Shown: one piece after another, positions 10,050 through 18,733 of the stretch | Layout of the letters: each line of letters opens with the position of its first letter | Numbering within the stretch: position 1 is the stretch's first letter | From: Streptococcus oralis | GTDB taxonomy: Bacteria > Bacillota > Bacilli > Lactobacillales > Streptococcaceae | Assembly: GCF_021497945.1 (NCBI RefSeq) | Contig: NZ_CP046524.1 | Coordinates: forward strand, 965,501 to 1,029,500 | DNA: 64,000 nt | Reading direction: 5' to 3' | The notes under the pieces: model-generated | What the model was told of the DNA's origin: nothing | The model's database searches: none | The model's input: only the letters and a program-made list of their open reading frames with translations | Translations under genes and position numbers: made by a program

Positions 10050-10628
10050 ATGCAAATTAACTATAAGAAGACAGAAATCAGATATTGTTATATCTAAACC
10101 GTCAGCCATTGAAGTAGGAAAATACTTGAAAACGTGGAAAAATCTTAAAAATTATCAGTTGCAAGAAGATGCTTTAGATAAATTATTTTTTGAGCTTTTA
10201 CCAATATTTTTTCAGTTTATCCAGTTGCAGAACATATTCTAAGTCTTAAAATTGATGAGAGGTTGAGACAAGGTGATGTAACTTTAGTCAATGAAATTCA
10301 AAATGTTACTATTAATGGAGTCACTAGAAAGTTTTATTCTTTTTCTACCAAATACTGTTCTTATCATAACCCTAACGAATACCCTATTTATGATAGCTAC
10401 GTAGAAAAGGTATTGAAATACTTTAGAAAAACAGATAAATTTTCTAAATTTAAGAATGCAGATCTAAAAGATTATCAAAAATTTAAAAATATAATTATTG
10501 CTTTTAGAGAATATTACGGATTAGAAGAATTTAATCTTAAAGAGATTGATCAGTATTTATGGCAATTGGGAAAAGAATATTTCCCAAATAAATATTATCG
10601 ACTTGTTCTCACTCAGAAAGGAAACTCA
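10050..10628 (+). pseudogene. Decayed gene of unknown function, multiply frameshifted
   Basis: Start-like ATG at 10050 preceded by GTGAGGTAAG gives only 15 codons. Protein-like sequence then continues in a second frame (KSDIVISKPSAIEVGKYLK... to about 10200) and in a third frame (SVYPVAEHILSLKIDERL... from about 10205 to 10628). At least two frameshifts are therefore needed to restore one protein of about 190 residues, and its own stop is missing, so the last frame runs in phase into yjjG. The product is soluble, lysine- and tyrosine-rich and unrecognised. The base composition is more AT-rich than neighbouring genes, which fits acquired DNA. Confidence 0.65.
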
Positions 10629-11321
10629 ATGCCCTACAAATTTTTACTCTTGGACCTAGATCACACTCTTCTTGATTTTGATGTTGCTGAGGATGTGGCA
10701 CTGACGCAACTTCTAAAGGAAGAAGGGGTTGCGGATATTCAAGCCTATAAAGACTATTACGTTCCCATGAACAAAGCTCTCTGGAAGGACTTGGAGCAAA
10801 AGAAAATTAGTAAACAAGAGCTGGTTAACACGCGCTTTTCTCGTTTATTTGCTCATTTTGGACTGGAAAAAGACGGTAGGTTACTTGCCCAGCGTTACCA
10901 ATTTTACTTAGCCCAACAGGGACAAACTTTTTCAGGTGCTCATGAACTTTTGGACAGTCTCATTGAGCGTGATTATGAGCTGTACGCTGCGACAAATGGC
11001 ATTACTGCCATTCAGACAGGACGTTTGGCTCAATCAGGTCTGGCTCCCTATTTCAACCAAGTCTTTATTTCCGAGCAGTTGCAAACGCAAAAACCTGATG
11101 CACTATTCTATGAAAAAATTGGTCAGCAAATTGCTGGTTTTGATAAAGAAAATACGCTGATGATTGGAGATTCTCTAACTGCCGACATTCAAGGTGGGAA
11201 TAATGCCGGCATTAATACTATCTGGTACAACCCTCATCACCTCGAAAATCACACGCAAGCCCAGCCGACCTATGAAGTCCATTCTTATCAAGACTTGCTG
11301 GATTGTTTAGATAAACTGTAA
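10629..11321 (+). CDS. yjjG: YjjG-like HAD hydrolase (noncanonical pyrimidine nucleotidase family)
   Basis: A 230-residue HAD phosphatase. Nucleophile motif LLDLDHTLLDFD, motif II AATNG, the QKPDALFY lysine and the acidic GDSLTADIQGGNNAGINTIWY are complete. YjjG-type enzymes dephosphorylate non-canonical pyrimidine mononucleotides, a house-cleaning role. The open frame extends 366 nt upstream, but those residues are unlike any HAD cap and belong to the decayed gene before it; AGAAAGGAAACTCA precedes the ATG at 10629, which is taken as the start. Terminator at 11320-11346. Confidence 0.85.
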   Translation: MPYKFLLLDLDHTLLDFDVAEDVALTQLLKEEGVADIQAYKDYYVPMNKALWKDLEQKKISKQELVNTRFSRLFAHFGLEKDGRLLAQRYQFYLAQQGQTFSGAHELLDSLIERDYELYAATNGITAIQTGRLAQSGLAPYFNQVFISEQLQTQKPDALFYEKIGQQIAGFDKENTLMIGDSLTADIQGGNNAGINTIWYNPHHLENHTQAQPTYEVHSYQDLLDCLDKL

Positions 11322-11346
11322 AAAGTGGTTTAGATAGCCACTTTTT
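11320..11346 (+). terminator. Intrinsic terminator after yjjG, overlapping the ung promoter
   Basis: AAAAAGTGG/CCACTTTTT stem beginning at the yjjG stop codon; the T-run runs into the next extended -10. Confidence 0.75.
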
Positions 11347-11354
11347 GCTATAAT
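11344..11354 (+). promoter_or_regulatory. ung-mutX-pyrC promoter
   Basis: TTTGCTATAAT fits TNTGNTATAAT; TATAAT at 11349-11354. It is embedded in the 3' side of the preceding terminator. Confidence 0.7.
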
Positions 11355-11382
11355 AGAAGCAGTAAAAACGAAGGAGTTGGCT

Positions 11383-12036
11383 ATGCAACACTCATCTTGG
11401 CATGCTTTGATTAAGGAGCGATTACCTGAAGGTTATTTTGGGAAAATCAATCAGTTTATGGAACGAGTTTATGCTCAGGAAACTGTTTATCCGCCCAGGG
11501 AAAAAGTTTTTCAGGCTCTGTTGACTACACCGCTTGAAGAGGTTAAGGTGGTGATTCTAGGGCAGGATCCCTATCACGGACCAGGTCAGGCTCAGGGCTT
11601 GAGTTTTTCTGTACCCGATGCTATTCCAGCGCCACCATCCTTGCAAAATATCTTGAAAGAATTGTCAGATGATATTGGGGTTAAGAAATCACATGATTTG
11701 ACGGCTTGGGCTGAGCAAGGAGTCTTACTTCTCAATGCTTGCTTGACGGTTCCTGCTGGTCAGGCCAATGGCCATGCTGGGCAGATATGGGAGCCTTTTA
11801 CAGATGCTGTGATTCAGGTGGTCAATAATCTAGATAGACCTGTAGTCTTTGTACTCTGGGGGACCTATGCACGTAAGAAGAAGGCCTTGGTTACCAATCC
11901 TCACCACTTGATTATCGAATCAGCCCATCCCAGTCCGTTATCTGTTTTTAGAGGATTTTGGGGTTCCAAGCCTTTTTCCAAGGCTAATGCATTCTTAACA
12001 GAGACAGGACAAGAGCCAATTGATTGGCTTAGATAA
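11383..12036 (+). CDS. ung: Uracil-DNA glycosylase
   Basis: A 217-residue family-1 uracil-DNA glycosylase that removes uracil from DNA as the first step of base excision repair. The catalytic water-activating motif [17 protein letters not shown] (D62) and the second motif [11 protein letters not shown] are intact. AAGGAG at 11371-11376 stands 6 nt before the ATG at 11383, which is chosen over an upstream in-frame TTG. It is first in an ung-mutX-pyrC operon with gaps of 9 and 12 nt. Confidence 0.97.
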   Translation: MQHSSWHALIKERLPEGYFGKINQFMERVYAQETVYPPREKVFQALLTTPLEEVKVVILGQDPYHGPGQAQGLSFSVPDAIPAPPSLQNILKELSDDIGVKKSHDLTAWAEQGVLLLNACLTVPAGQANGHAGQIWEPFTDAVIQVVNNLDRPVVFVLWGTYARKKKALVTNPHHLIIESAHPSPLSVFRGFWGSKPFSKANAFLTETGQEPIDWLR

Positions 12037-12045
12037 GGAGAGAAT

Positions 12046-12510
12046 ATGCCTCAGTTAGCGACGATTTGCTACATTGATAACGGAAAAGAACTGCTCATGC
12101 TGCATCGTAATAAGAAGCTGAATGATGTCCATGAAGGCAAATGGATTGGTGTGGGTGGTAAGTTAGAGCGAGGGGAGACACCTCAGGAATGCGCAGCGCG
12201 TGAAATCTTCGAGGAAACGGGTTTGAAAGCTAAGCCAGTTCTAAAAGGCATTATCACTTTTCCAGAATTCACACCAGATTTAGACTGGTACACCTATGTT
12301 TTTAAGGTGACAGAGTTTGAAGGTGATTTGATTGACTGCAATGAGGGGACGCTAGAATGGGTTCCCTATGATGAAGTTTTGAGCAAGCCAACTTGGGAAG
12401 GTGATCACACCTTTGTTGAGTGGCTTTTAGAGGACAAACCCTTCTTTTCAGCCAAGTTTGTTTATGATGGGGACAAATTATTGGATACCCGAGTTGATTT
12501 TTATGAATAA
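12046..12510 (+). CDS. mutX: MutX, 8-oxo-dGTP-type Nudix hydrolase
   Basis: A 154-residue Nudix hydrolase. The Nudix box GGKLERGETPQECAAREI with FEETG following is complete. MutX/MutT enzymes hydrolyse 8-oxo-dGTP and prevent A:T to C:G transversions, which matters in hydrogen-peroxide-producing streptococci. Pairing with ung in one operon joins two mutation-avoidance functions. Preceded by AAGGAGAG. Confidence 0.95.
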   Translation: MPQLATICYIDNGKELLMLHRNKKLNDVHEGKWIGVGGKLERGETPQECAAREIFEETGLKAKPVLKGIITFPEFTPDLDWYTYVFKVTEFEGDLIDCNEGTLEWVPYDEVLSKPTWEGDHTFVEWLLEDKPFFSAKFVYDGDKLLDTRVDFYE

Positions 12511-12522
12511 AGGAGAGAAGAT

Positions 12523-13791
12523 ATGTTATTAATTAAAAATGGTCGTGTGATGGATCCTAAGTCTGGTTTGGATCAAGTATGTGATGTCTTGGTTAAAGAC
12601 ACAAAAATTGTTGAAATTGCTCCAGAAATCAAGGCAGACGGAGCGCAAGTCCTAGATGCGACTGGTCTAGTAGTAGCGCCTGGTTTAGTGGACATTCATG
12701 TTCACTTCCGTGAGCCTGGTCAAACCCACAAGGAGGATATTCATACCGGTGCACTAGCGGCAGCGGCAGGTGGTTTCACAACGGTTGTCATGATGGCTAA
12801 TACGAACCCTACCATCTCGGATGTAGAGACCTTGCAAGAAGTTCTCCAGTCTGCTGCCAAGGAAAAGATTAACGTCAAAACGGTTGCGACTATTACCAAG
12901 AACTTTAATGGCCAAGACTTGACTGACTTTAAGGCACTTTTAGAAGCTGGAGCCGTTGGATTTTCAGATGATGGAATTCCGCTTGAAAGTAGCAAGGTTC
13001 TCAAAGAAGCCTTGGAAACTGCTAAAAAACTTGGCACTTTTGTCTGCCTTCATGAGGAAGACCCTGGTTTGAATGGTGTTCTTGGTTTCAATGAAAATAT
13101 CGCCAAAGAACATTTCCGTTTTTGCGGAGCGACAGGGGTAGCAGAATACGCCATGATTGCGCGTGATGTCATGATTGCCTATGCAACCAAGGCCCATGTT
13201 CACATCCAGCATTTGTCTAAGGAAGAAAGTGTTAAAGTAGTAGAATTTGCTCAGGGACTGGGGGCTCAAGTCACAGCAGAAGTGGCACCGCAACATTTCT
13301 CTAAGACAGAAACCCTCCTCTTGACTCAAGGAAGCAATGCTAAAATGAATCCTCCGCTACGTCTAGAGTCAGATCGTCAAGCCGTTATCGAAGGCCTCAA
13401 GTCAGGTGTCATCACTGTGATTGCGACAGACCACGCGCCTCACCATGCAGATGAAAAAAATGTAGAAGATATCACCAAAGCGCCATCTGGTATGACAGGT
13501 TTGGAAACCTCTCTTTCTCTTGGTTTGACTTATTTGGTGGAAGCTGGTGAGCTAAGCTTGATGGAATTACTAGAAAAAATGACTGTCAATCCAGCTAAAC
13601 TGTATGATTTTGAAGCAGGCTACTTGGCTGAAAATGGTCCAGCGGATATCACCATCTTTGATGACAAGGCTGATCGTCTTATCGGACCAAACTTTGCTTC
13701 TAAAGCTGCCAATTCGCCATTTATCGGTGAAACTCTTAAGGGACAGGTTAAGTACACTATCTGTAAAGGCGAAATCGTCTATCAGGGTTAA
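12523..13791 (+). CDS. pyrC: Dihydroorotase
   Basis: A 422-residue class I dihydroorotase, third step of de novo pyrimidine synthesis (carbamoyl-aspartate to dihydroorotate). Zinc-binding [14 protein letters not shown], the metal-ligand region with CLHEEDPG and HIQHLSKEE, and the catalytic ATDHAPHH are present. Last gene of the ung-mutX-pyrC operon; no PyrR-type attenuator is visible in front of it, so it is not obviously under local pyrimidine control. Confidence 0.97.
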   Translation: MLLIKNGRVMDPKSGLDQVCDVLVKDTKIVEIAPEIKADGAQVLDATGLVVAPGLVDIHVHFREPGQTHKEDIHTGALAAAAGGFTTVVMMANTNPTISDVETLQEVLQSAAKEKINVKTVATITKNFNGQDLTDFKALLEAGAVGFSDDGIPLESSKVLKEALETAKKLGTFVCLHEEDPGLNGVLGFNENIAKEHFRFCGATGVAEYAMIARDVMIAYATKAHVHIQHLSKEESVKVVEFAQGLGAQVTAEVAPQHFSKTETLLLTQGSNAKMNPPLRLESDRQAVIEGLKSGVITVIATDHAPHHADEKNVEDITKAPSGMTGLETSLSLGLTYLVEAGELSLMELLEKMTVNPAKLYDFEAGYLAENGPADITIFDDKADRLIGPNFASKAANSPFIGETLKGQVKYTICKGEIVYQG

Positions 13792-13837
13792 ATGGGGAAA
13801 ACCTGCTCTATAGTTTTTAAGAATTGAGAGTGAGTGT

Positions 13838-15202
13838 ATGTACCAAACCCATCAATTTAAAGATAAGTTTGTCTTATTTCTTAAGATATTTTTCCCTATC
13901 CTGATTTATCAGTTTGCCAATTATTCTGCCTCTTTTGTCGATACAACCATGACGGGGCAGTACAATACCATGGACTTGGCTGGTGTTTCAACTGCAACGA
14001 GTCTCTGGAATCCTTTCTTTACCTTTTTAACAGGGATTGTTTCGGCCATGGTTCCCATCATCGGCCATCATCTAGGAAGAGGCAAAAAGGAAGAAGTAGC
14101 ATCTGACTTTTACCAATTCATCTATTTAGCTTTCGGGCTATCTTTGGTTTTGCTTGGCATGGTGCTTTTTCTAGCGCCTCCAGTCTTAAACCATATCGGA
14201 CTAGAAGCCCAAGTGGCGACAGTTGCGGTTTCTTATCTTTGGTACCTTTCTATCGGGATTATTCCCTTGTTGCTCTTTAGTGTTATCCGATCGCTACTTG
14301 ATTCTCTCGGTTTGACCAAACTATCCATGTATCTCATGCTCATTTTATTGCCTTTAAATTGTGGGTTTAATTATTTATTAATCTACGGAGCTTTTGGGTT
14401 TCCAGAGTTAGGTGGAGCAGGAGCAGGGCTGGGAACCTCACTTGCCTATTGGTGCCTACTAGGAATTTCTATTATCATCTTGATTAAGCAGAAAAATCTA
14501 AAAGAATTTCATTTAGAACGACGCGCCCCTCTGAAATTAGAGAGAATTATAGAGGGAATTCGCTTGGGATTACCAATTGGTGGAACTGTTTTTGCTGAAG
14601 TCATCATTTTTTCAGTCGTTGGTTTGATTATGGCTAAGTTTTCGTCTATGATTATTGCCAGCCACCAGTCAGCCATGAACTTTTCGACGCTCATGTATGC
14701 TTTTCCCATGAGTATTTCTTCTGCCATGGCCATCGTTGTTTCTTATGAGGTGGGGGCTAAGCGTTTTGATGATGCCAAGACCTATATCAAACTTGGACGT
14801 TGTATAGCACTGATATTTGCAGGCTTTACATTGAGCTTTCTCTATATTTTGAGAGATGTCGTAGCCAGTTTATATGGAAATAATCCTGATTTCATTGATC
14901 TAACATCTACCTTCCTAACTTATAGTCTTTTTTTCCAGTTAGCTGACACCGTTGCAGCTCCTTTACAAGGAATACTGAGAGGCTATAAGGATACGGTTGT
15001 TCCCTTCTATCTAGGAGTAATTGCTTACTGGGCTGTGTCCATTCCATTAGGCTTATTCTTAGATCATGTGACAACTTTGGGAGCCTATTCTTACTGGATT
15101 GGTCTAATAGCGAGTTTGGTCGTTAGTGCTATCCTCTATCAATGGCGTTTGCAAAAAATTATGAAAAGATTTGAAGTTTCCAATGTCAAATTAACTTTGT
15201 GA
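13838..15202 (+). CDS. MATE family efflux transporter
   Basis: A 454-residue protein with about 12 hydrophobic segments, matching the multidrug and toxic compound extrusion family (Na+ or H+ antiporters). The N-terminal FPILIYQFANYSASFVDTTM and the central LGLPIGGTVFAEVIIFSVVG are characteristic. Gap from pyrC is 46 nt with no clear terminator, so read-through from the operon is possible. The Shine-Dalgarno is weak (GAGAGTGAG). Substrate unknown. Terminator at 15222-15252. Confidence 0.9.
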   Translation: MYQTHQFKDKFVLFLKIFFPILIYQFANYSASFVDTTMTGQYNTMDLAGVSTATSLWNPFFTFLTGIVSAMVPIIGHHLGRGKKEEVASDFYQFIYLAFGLSLVLLGMVLFLAPPVLNHIGLEAQVATVAVSYLWYLSIGIIPLLLFSVIRSLLDSLGLTKLSMYLMLILLPLNCGFNYLLIYGAFGFPELGGAGAGLGTSLAYWCLLGISIIILIKQKNLKEFHLERRAPLKLERIIEGIRLGLPIGGTVFAEVIIFSVVGLIMAKFSSMIIASHQSAMNFSTLMYAFPMSISSAMAIVVSYEVGAKRFDDAKTYIKLGRCIALIFAGFTLSFLYILRDVVASLYGNNPDFIDLTSTFLTYSLFFQLADTVAAPLQGILRGYKDTVVPFYLGVIAYWAVSIPLGLFLDHVTTLGAYSYWIGLIASLVVSAILYQWRLQKIMKRFEVSNVKLTL

Positions 15203-15221
15203 AAAAATGTTTTAATTTATA

Positions 15222-15252
15222 GAAAATCCCGATAAACTGGGGTTTTCTTTTT
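15222..15252 (+). terminator. Intrinsic terminator after the MATE gene
   Basis: 9-bp stem (15222-15230 with 15239-15247, one G-T pair) followed by a T-rich tract. Confidence 0.8.
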
Positions 15253-15282
15253 GTATTTTGTGAAAGAATCTAAGCATATATT

Positions 15283-15311
15283 TTGACAGTGCTTTCATAA
15301 TGCGATAGAAT
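15283..15311 (+). promoter_or_regulatory. Promoter of the dehydrogenase-complex operon
   Basis: Consensus -35 TTGACA at 15283-15288, 17-bp spacer, -10 TAGAAT at 15306-15311, 37 bp before the E1alpha start. Confidence 0.8.
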
Positions 15312-15347
15312 GAGGACATAAAACTTTAAACCTAGAAAGGCGAGATT

Positions 15348-16316
15348 ATGTCAACTTTAGATAGAAATCTCTTGCTAGAGATGTTCCGTAAGATGGAAGA
15401 AATCCGTCGAATGGACTTAAAAATTGCACAATTAGTAAAAAAAGGGAAAGTTCCTGGTATGACTCACTTTTCGGTTGGTGAGGAAGCAGCAAACGTTGGT
15501 GCTATGCTCGCTTTGAATGAAGATGACTTGATTACTTCCAACCACCGTGGACACGGGCAAGCTATCGCCAAAGGGATTGACCTCAATGGAATGATGGCAG
15601 AAATCCTTGGTAAGTACACTGGAACCTGTAAAGGAAAAGGTGGTTCCATGCATATTGCTGACCTTGATGCTGGTAACCTTGGAGCTAACGGTATCGTAGG
15701 TGGCGGTATGGGGATTGCTGTCGGTGCAGCCCTTAGCCAGCAAATGCAACATACTGGTAAAATCGTTGTTTGCTTCTTTGGAGATGGTGCGACCAACGAA
15801 GGTGTTTTCCACGAAGCAGTAAATATGGCTTCTATCTGGAACCTGCCAGTCATTTTCTACTGTATTAACAACGGTTATGGGATCTCTGCGGATATCAAGA
15901 AAATGACCAATGTAGAACATATTCATCACCGTAGTGCTGCATATGGAATCCCTGGAATGTTTATCGAAGATGGAAACAATGTGATTGACGTCTATGAGGG
16001 GTTTAAGAAAGCTGTGGACCATGTTCGCGGAGGAAATGGTCCAGTCTTGATCGAAAGTGTAACCTATCGCTGGCTTGGTCACTCATCATCTGACCCTGGT
16101 AAATATCGTACGCGTGAAGAAGTGGAATTGTGGAAACAAAAAGATCCAATCGAAAACCTTCGTAACTACCTTGTTGAAAATAACATTGCAAGTGCTCAAG
16201 AATTGGAAGAAATCCAAGCACAAGTCAAGGAAGCAGTAGAAGCCTCTGTTAAATTTGCAGAAGAAAGCCCATTCCCACCACTAGAATCCGCATTTGAAGA
16301 TATTTACGCAGACTAA
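15348..16316 (+). CDS. acoA: 2-oxoacid (pyruvate/acetoin) dehydrogenase E1 alpha subunit
   Basis: A 322-residue thiamine-diphosphate enzyme subunit. The ThDP/Mg motif starts GDGATNEGVFHEAVNMAS and continues to NNGYGIS; the phosphorylation-loop region TYRWLGHSSSDPGKYRT is typical of E1alpha. With E1beta it decarboxylates a 2-oxoacid and reductively acylates lipoyl groups. Streptococcal homologues are annotated both as pyruvate and acetoin dehydrogenases; no acetoin-specific neighbour is seen, so pyruvate is the more likely substrate. First gene of an operon of five. Confidence 0.93.
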   Translation: MSTLDRNLLLEMFRKMEEIRRMDLKIAQLVKKGKVPGMTHFSVGEEAANVGAMLALNEDDLITSNHRGHGQAIAKGIDLNGMMAEILGKYTGTCKGKGGSMHIADLDAGNLGANGIVGGGMGIAVGAALSQQMQHTGKIVVCFFGDGATNEGVFHEAVNMASIWNLPVIFYCINNGYGISADIKKMTNVEHIHHRSAAYGIPGMFIEDGNNVIDVYEGFKKAVDHVRGGNGPVLIESVTYRWLGHSSSDPGKYRTREEVELWKQKDPIENLRNYLVENNIASAQELEEIQAQVKEAVEASVKFAEESPFPPLESAFEDIYAD

Positions 16317-16331
16317 GGAGAAAGAGATAAA

Positions 16332-17324
16332 ATGGAAACAAAAACAATGTCGTTCCGTGACACCATTATCCTTGCTATGTCTGAGGAAATGCGTCGCGAT
16401 GAAAATGTACTCTTGATGGGAGAAGACGTCGGTGTCTTCGGAGGAGACTTCGGAACTTCTGTCGGAATGCTTGAAGAATTTGGTCCAGAACGTGTCCGTG
16501 ACTGTCCGATTTCTGAAGCTGCCATCTCGGGAGCAGCAGCAGGAGCAGCTATGACAGGACTTCGCCCAATCGTTGATATGACCTTTATGGATTTCTCAGT
16601 CATTGCCATGGACAATATCGTCAACCAAGCTGCTAAAACACGTTATATGTTTGGTGGTAAAGGTCAGGTTCCAATGACAGTTCGATGTGCAGCTGGTAAC
16701 GGAGTTGGTTCTGCGGCACAGCACTCGCAATCCTTAGAGTCTTGGTTCACTCACATTCCTGGACTTAAGGTTGTAGCACCAGGTACACCTGCTGACATGA
16801 AAGGATTACTTAAGTCTTCTATCCGTGATAATAACCCTGTTATCATTCTTGAGTACAAGTCAGAATTTAACCAAAAAGGGGAAGTGCCAGTTGATCCAGA
16901 CTACACAATCCCACTTGGAGTTGGCGAAATTAAACGCGAAGGAACGGATGTAACAGTTGTTACTTACGGTAAAATGCTTCGCCGTGTGGTTCAAGCAGCT
17001 GAAGAATTGGCAGAAGAAGGAATTTCGGTTGAAATTGTGGACCCACGTACCCTTGTACCGCTTGATAAGGATATCATCATTAACTCAGTTAAGAAGACTG
17101 GAAAGGTCGTTCTGGTCAACGATGCCCACAAAACAAGTGGCTATATCGGCGAGATTTCAGCAATTATTTCAGAATCAGAAGCATTTGACTATCTAGATGC
17201 ACCAATCCGCCGTTGTGCCGGAGAAGATGTGCCAATGCCTTACGCACAAAACCTAGAAAATGCTATGATTCCAACCGTTGAAAGCATCAAAGATGCAATC
17301 CGTAAGACTTATAACAAAGAATAA
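16332..17324 (+). CDS. acoB: 2-oxoacid (pyruvate/acetoin) dehydrogenase E1 beta subunit
   Basis: A 330-residue transketolase-like subunit that completes the E1 heterotetramer. The N-terminal GEDVGVFGGDFGTS, the central DMTFMDFSVIAMDNIVNQAAK and the C-terminal transketolase domain starting near LGVGEIKREGTDVTVVTYGK are visible. It begins 15 nt after E1alpha behind AAGGAGAAAG. The next gene (E2) is 321 bp away, an unusually long gap inside the operon that carries tandem hairpin repeats. Confidence 0.93.
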   Translation: METKTMSFRDTIILAMSEEMRRDENVLLMGEDVGVFGGDFGTSVGMLEEFGPERVRDCPISEAAISGAAAGAAMTGLRPIVDMTFMDFSVIAMDNIVNQAAKTRYMFGGKGQVPMTVRCAAGNGVGSAAQHSQSLESWFTHIPGLKVVAPGTPADMKGLLKSSIRDNNPVIILEYKSEFNQKGEVPVDPDYTIPLGVGEIKREGTDVTVVTYGKMLRRVVQAAEELAEEGISVEIVDPRTLVPLDKDIIINSVKKTGKVVLVNDAHKTSGYIGEISAIISESEAFDYLDAPIRRCAGEDVPMPYAQNLENAMIPTVESIKDAIRKTYNKE

Positions 17325-17430
17325 GGTTGAATAAGATAAGTTATGTAAACATTTTGGGTTTTAAACTGTAGTAGCTTGAGACACGTTTTGTGTCCAAGTT
17401 ACTTGTAGAGTTAAACATGGGCTAAAAGCT

Positions 17431-17636
17431 CGGAAAAAAGATAAATCTCCTTGACTTCATCGAAGCCTACGTCGATTTCCTATTTTTCAGTCGCTTTTTA
17501 CGCCCTTAGTATCATTTAATTGAATTCGGACGGGGGTCTGCGAAAAAAAGATAGATTTCCTTGTGTTCATCGAACACATCGTCAATCTCCTATTTTTTCA
17601 TTACCCTCTTCGTCCTTAATATCTTAGTATAGAATT
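17431..17636. repeat. Two tandem ~96-bp imperfect hairpin repeats between E1beta and E2
   Basis: Copy 1 (17431-17526) and copy 2 (17541-17636), 110 bp apart, align through GAAAAAAGAT, the TTCATCGA core, a CTCC/TTCC-TATTTTT segment and a terminal GAATT. In each, the 5' A-rich arm (GAAAAAAGATAAATC) is roughly complementary to the 3' arm (GATTTCCTATTTTTC), so each can form a long imperfect hairpin. A related stretch (CCTAAAAGCTATGCGAAAAA, starting at 6508) occurs before the AraC-type gene. The rest of the gap 17325-17645 has a small GACAC/GTGTC hairpin near 17380 and no gene. Confidence 0.6.
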
Positions 17637-17645
17637 GGAGAGGTC

Positions 17646-18689
17646 ATGGCTGATGACAAGCTAAGAGCGACTCCTGCGGCTAGAAAGTTAGCGGATGATC
17701 TAGGGATCAACCTCTACGACGTTTCTGGCTCAGGTGCAAACGGTCGTGTCCACAAAGAAGACGTGGAAACTTATAAAGACACAAACGTGGTTCGCATTTC
17801 GCCACTTGCAAAACGAATTGCCCTCGAACACAATATTGCTTGGCAAGAGATTCAAGGAACTGGCCATCGTGGCAAGATTATGAAGAAGGACGTTTTGGCC
17901 TTGCTTCCTGAAAATATCGAAAACGACACCATCAAGTCTCCTGCTCAAATCGAAAAAGTGGAAGAAGTTCCAGACAATATCACTCCTTATGGTGAAATTG
18001 AGCGTATTCCAATGACACCAATGCGTAAGGTTATCGCCCAACGTATGGTTGAATCTTACCTAACTGCGCCAACCTTCACACTCAACTACGATGTCGATAT
18101 GTCAGAAATGTTGACTCTTCGTAAAAAGGTTCTTGATCCGATTATGGAAGCAACTGGTAAGAAAATTACGGTTACAGACCTTCTTTCACTCGCAGTTGTT
18201 AAGACCTTAATGAAGCACCCTTACATCAACGCTTCATTGACCGAAGACGGCAAGACCATTATCACTCATAACTATGTCAACCTTGCGATGGCAGTTGGAA
18301 TGGATAATGGATTGATGACACCTGTTGTTTACAATGCTGAGAAGATGAGCTTGTCAGAGTTGGTTGTAGCCTTCAAGGATGTCATTGGTCGTACATTGGA
18401 TGGTAAATTGGCTCCAAGCGAACTGCAAAATTCAACATTCACAATCAGTAACTTGGGAATGTTTGGTGTTCAGTCCTTTGGTCCGATTATCAACCAACCA
18501 AACTCAGCAATCCTCGGGGTTAGCTCAACAGTTGAGAAACCTGTTGTTGTCAATGGTGAGATTGTCATTCGCCCAATCATGAGCCTTGGATTAACTATTG
18601 ATCACCGTGTTGTAGATGGTATGGCTGGTGCTAAGTTTATGAAAGACTTGAAAGCATTGATTGAGAATCCAATCTCAATGTTGGTTTAA
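17646..18689 (+). CDS. acoC: Dihydrolipoamide acyltransferase E2 lacking a lipoyl domain, with two E3/E1-binding domains
   Basis: A 347-residue E2. Instead of an N-terminal lipoyl domain it begins with two consecutive peripheral-subunit-binding domains: residues about 5-40 (RATPAARKLADDLGINLYDV...GANGRVHKEDV) and 49-85 (ISPLAKRIALEHNIAW...GHRGKIMKKDV). The catalytic acyltransferase domain follows from about residue 115 and ends with the active-site DHRVVDGMAGAKFM. The missing lipoyl domain is found on the next gene product (E3), an arrangement known in pneumococcus. GGAGAGGTC precedes the start. Shorter than typical E2 (400-550) for this reason. Confidence 0.93.
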   Translation: MADDKLRATPAARKLADDLGINLYDVSGSGANGRVHKEDVETYKDTNVVRISPLAKRIALEHNIAWQEIQGTGHRGKIMKKDVLALLPENIENDTIKSPAQIEKVEEVPDNITPYGEIERIPMTPMRKVIAQRMVESYLTAPTFTLNYDVDMSEMLTLRKKVLDPIMEATGKKITVTDLLSLAVVKTLMKHPYINASLTEDGKTIITHNYVNLAMAVGMDNGLMTPVVYNAEKMSLSELVVAFKDVIGRTLDGKLAPSELQNSTFTISNLGMFGVQSFGPIINQPNSAILGVSSTVEKPVVVNGEIVIRPIMSLGLTIDHRVVDGMAGAKFMKDLKALIENPISMLV

Positions 18690-18733
18690 GTCAGCTATTG
18701 TTTTTTTAGAGATTTAGATAAAGGAAGTAAGAC

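Noticed and set aside
10263..11321. A single 352-residue protein fusing an unknown N-terminal domain to YjjG
   Set aside because: The first 122 codons continue a multiply frameshifted gene, and a ribosome-binding site stands directly before the YjjG start at 10629.
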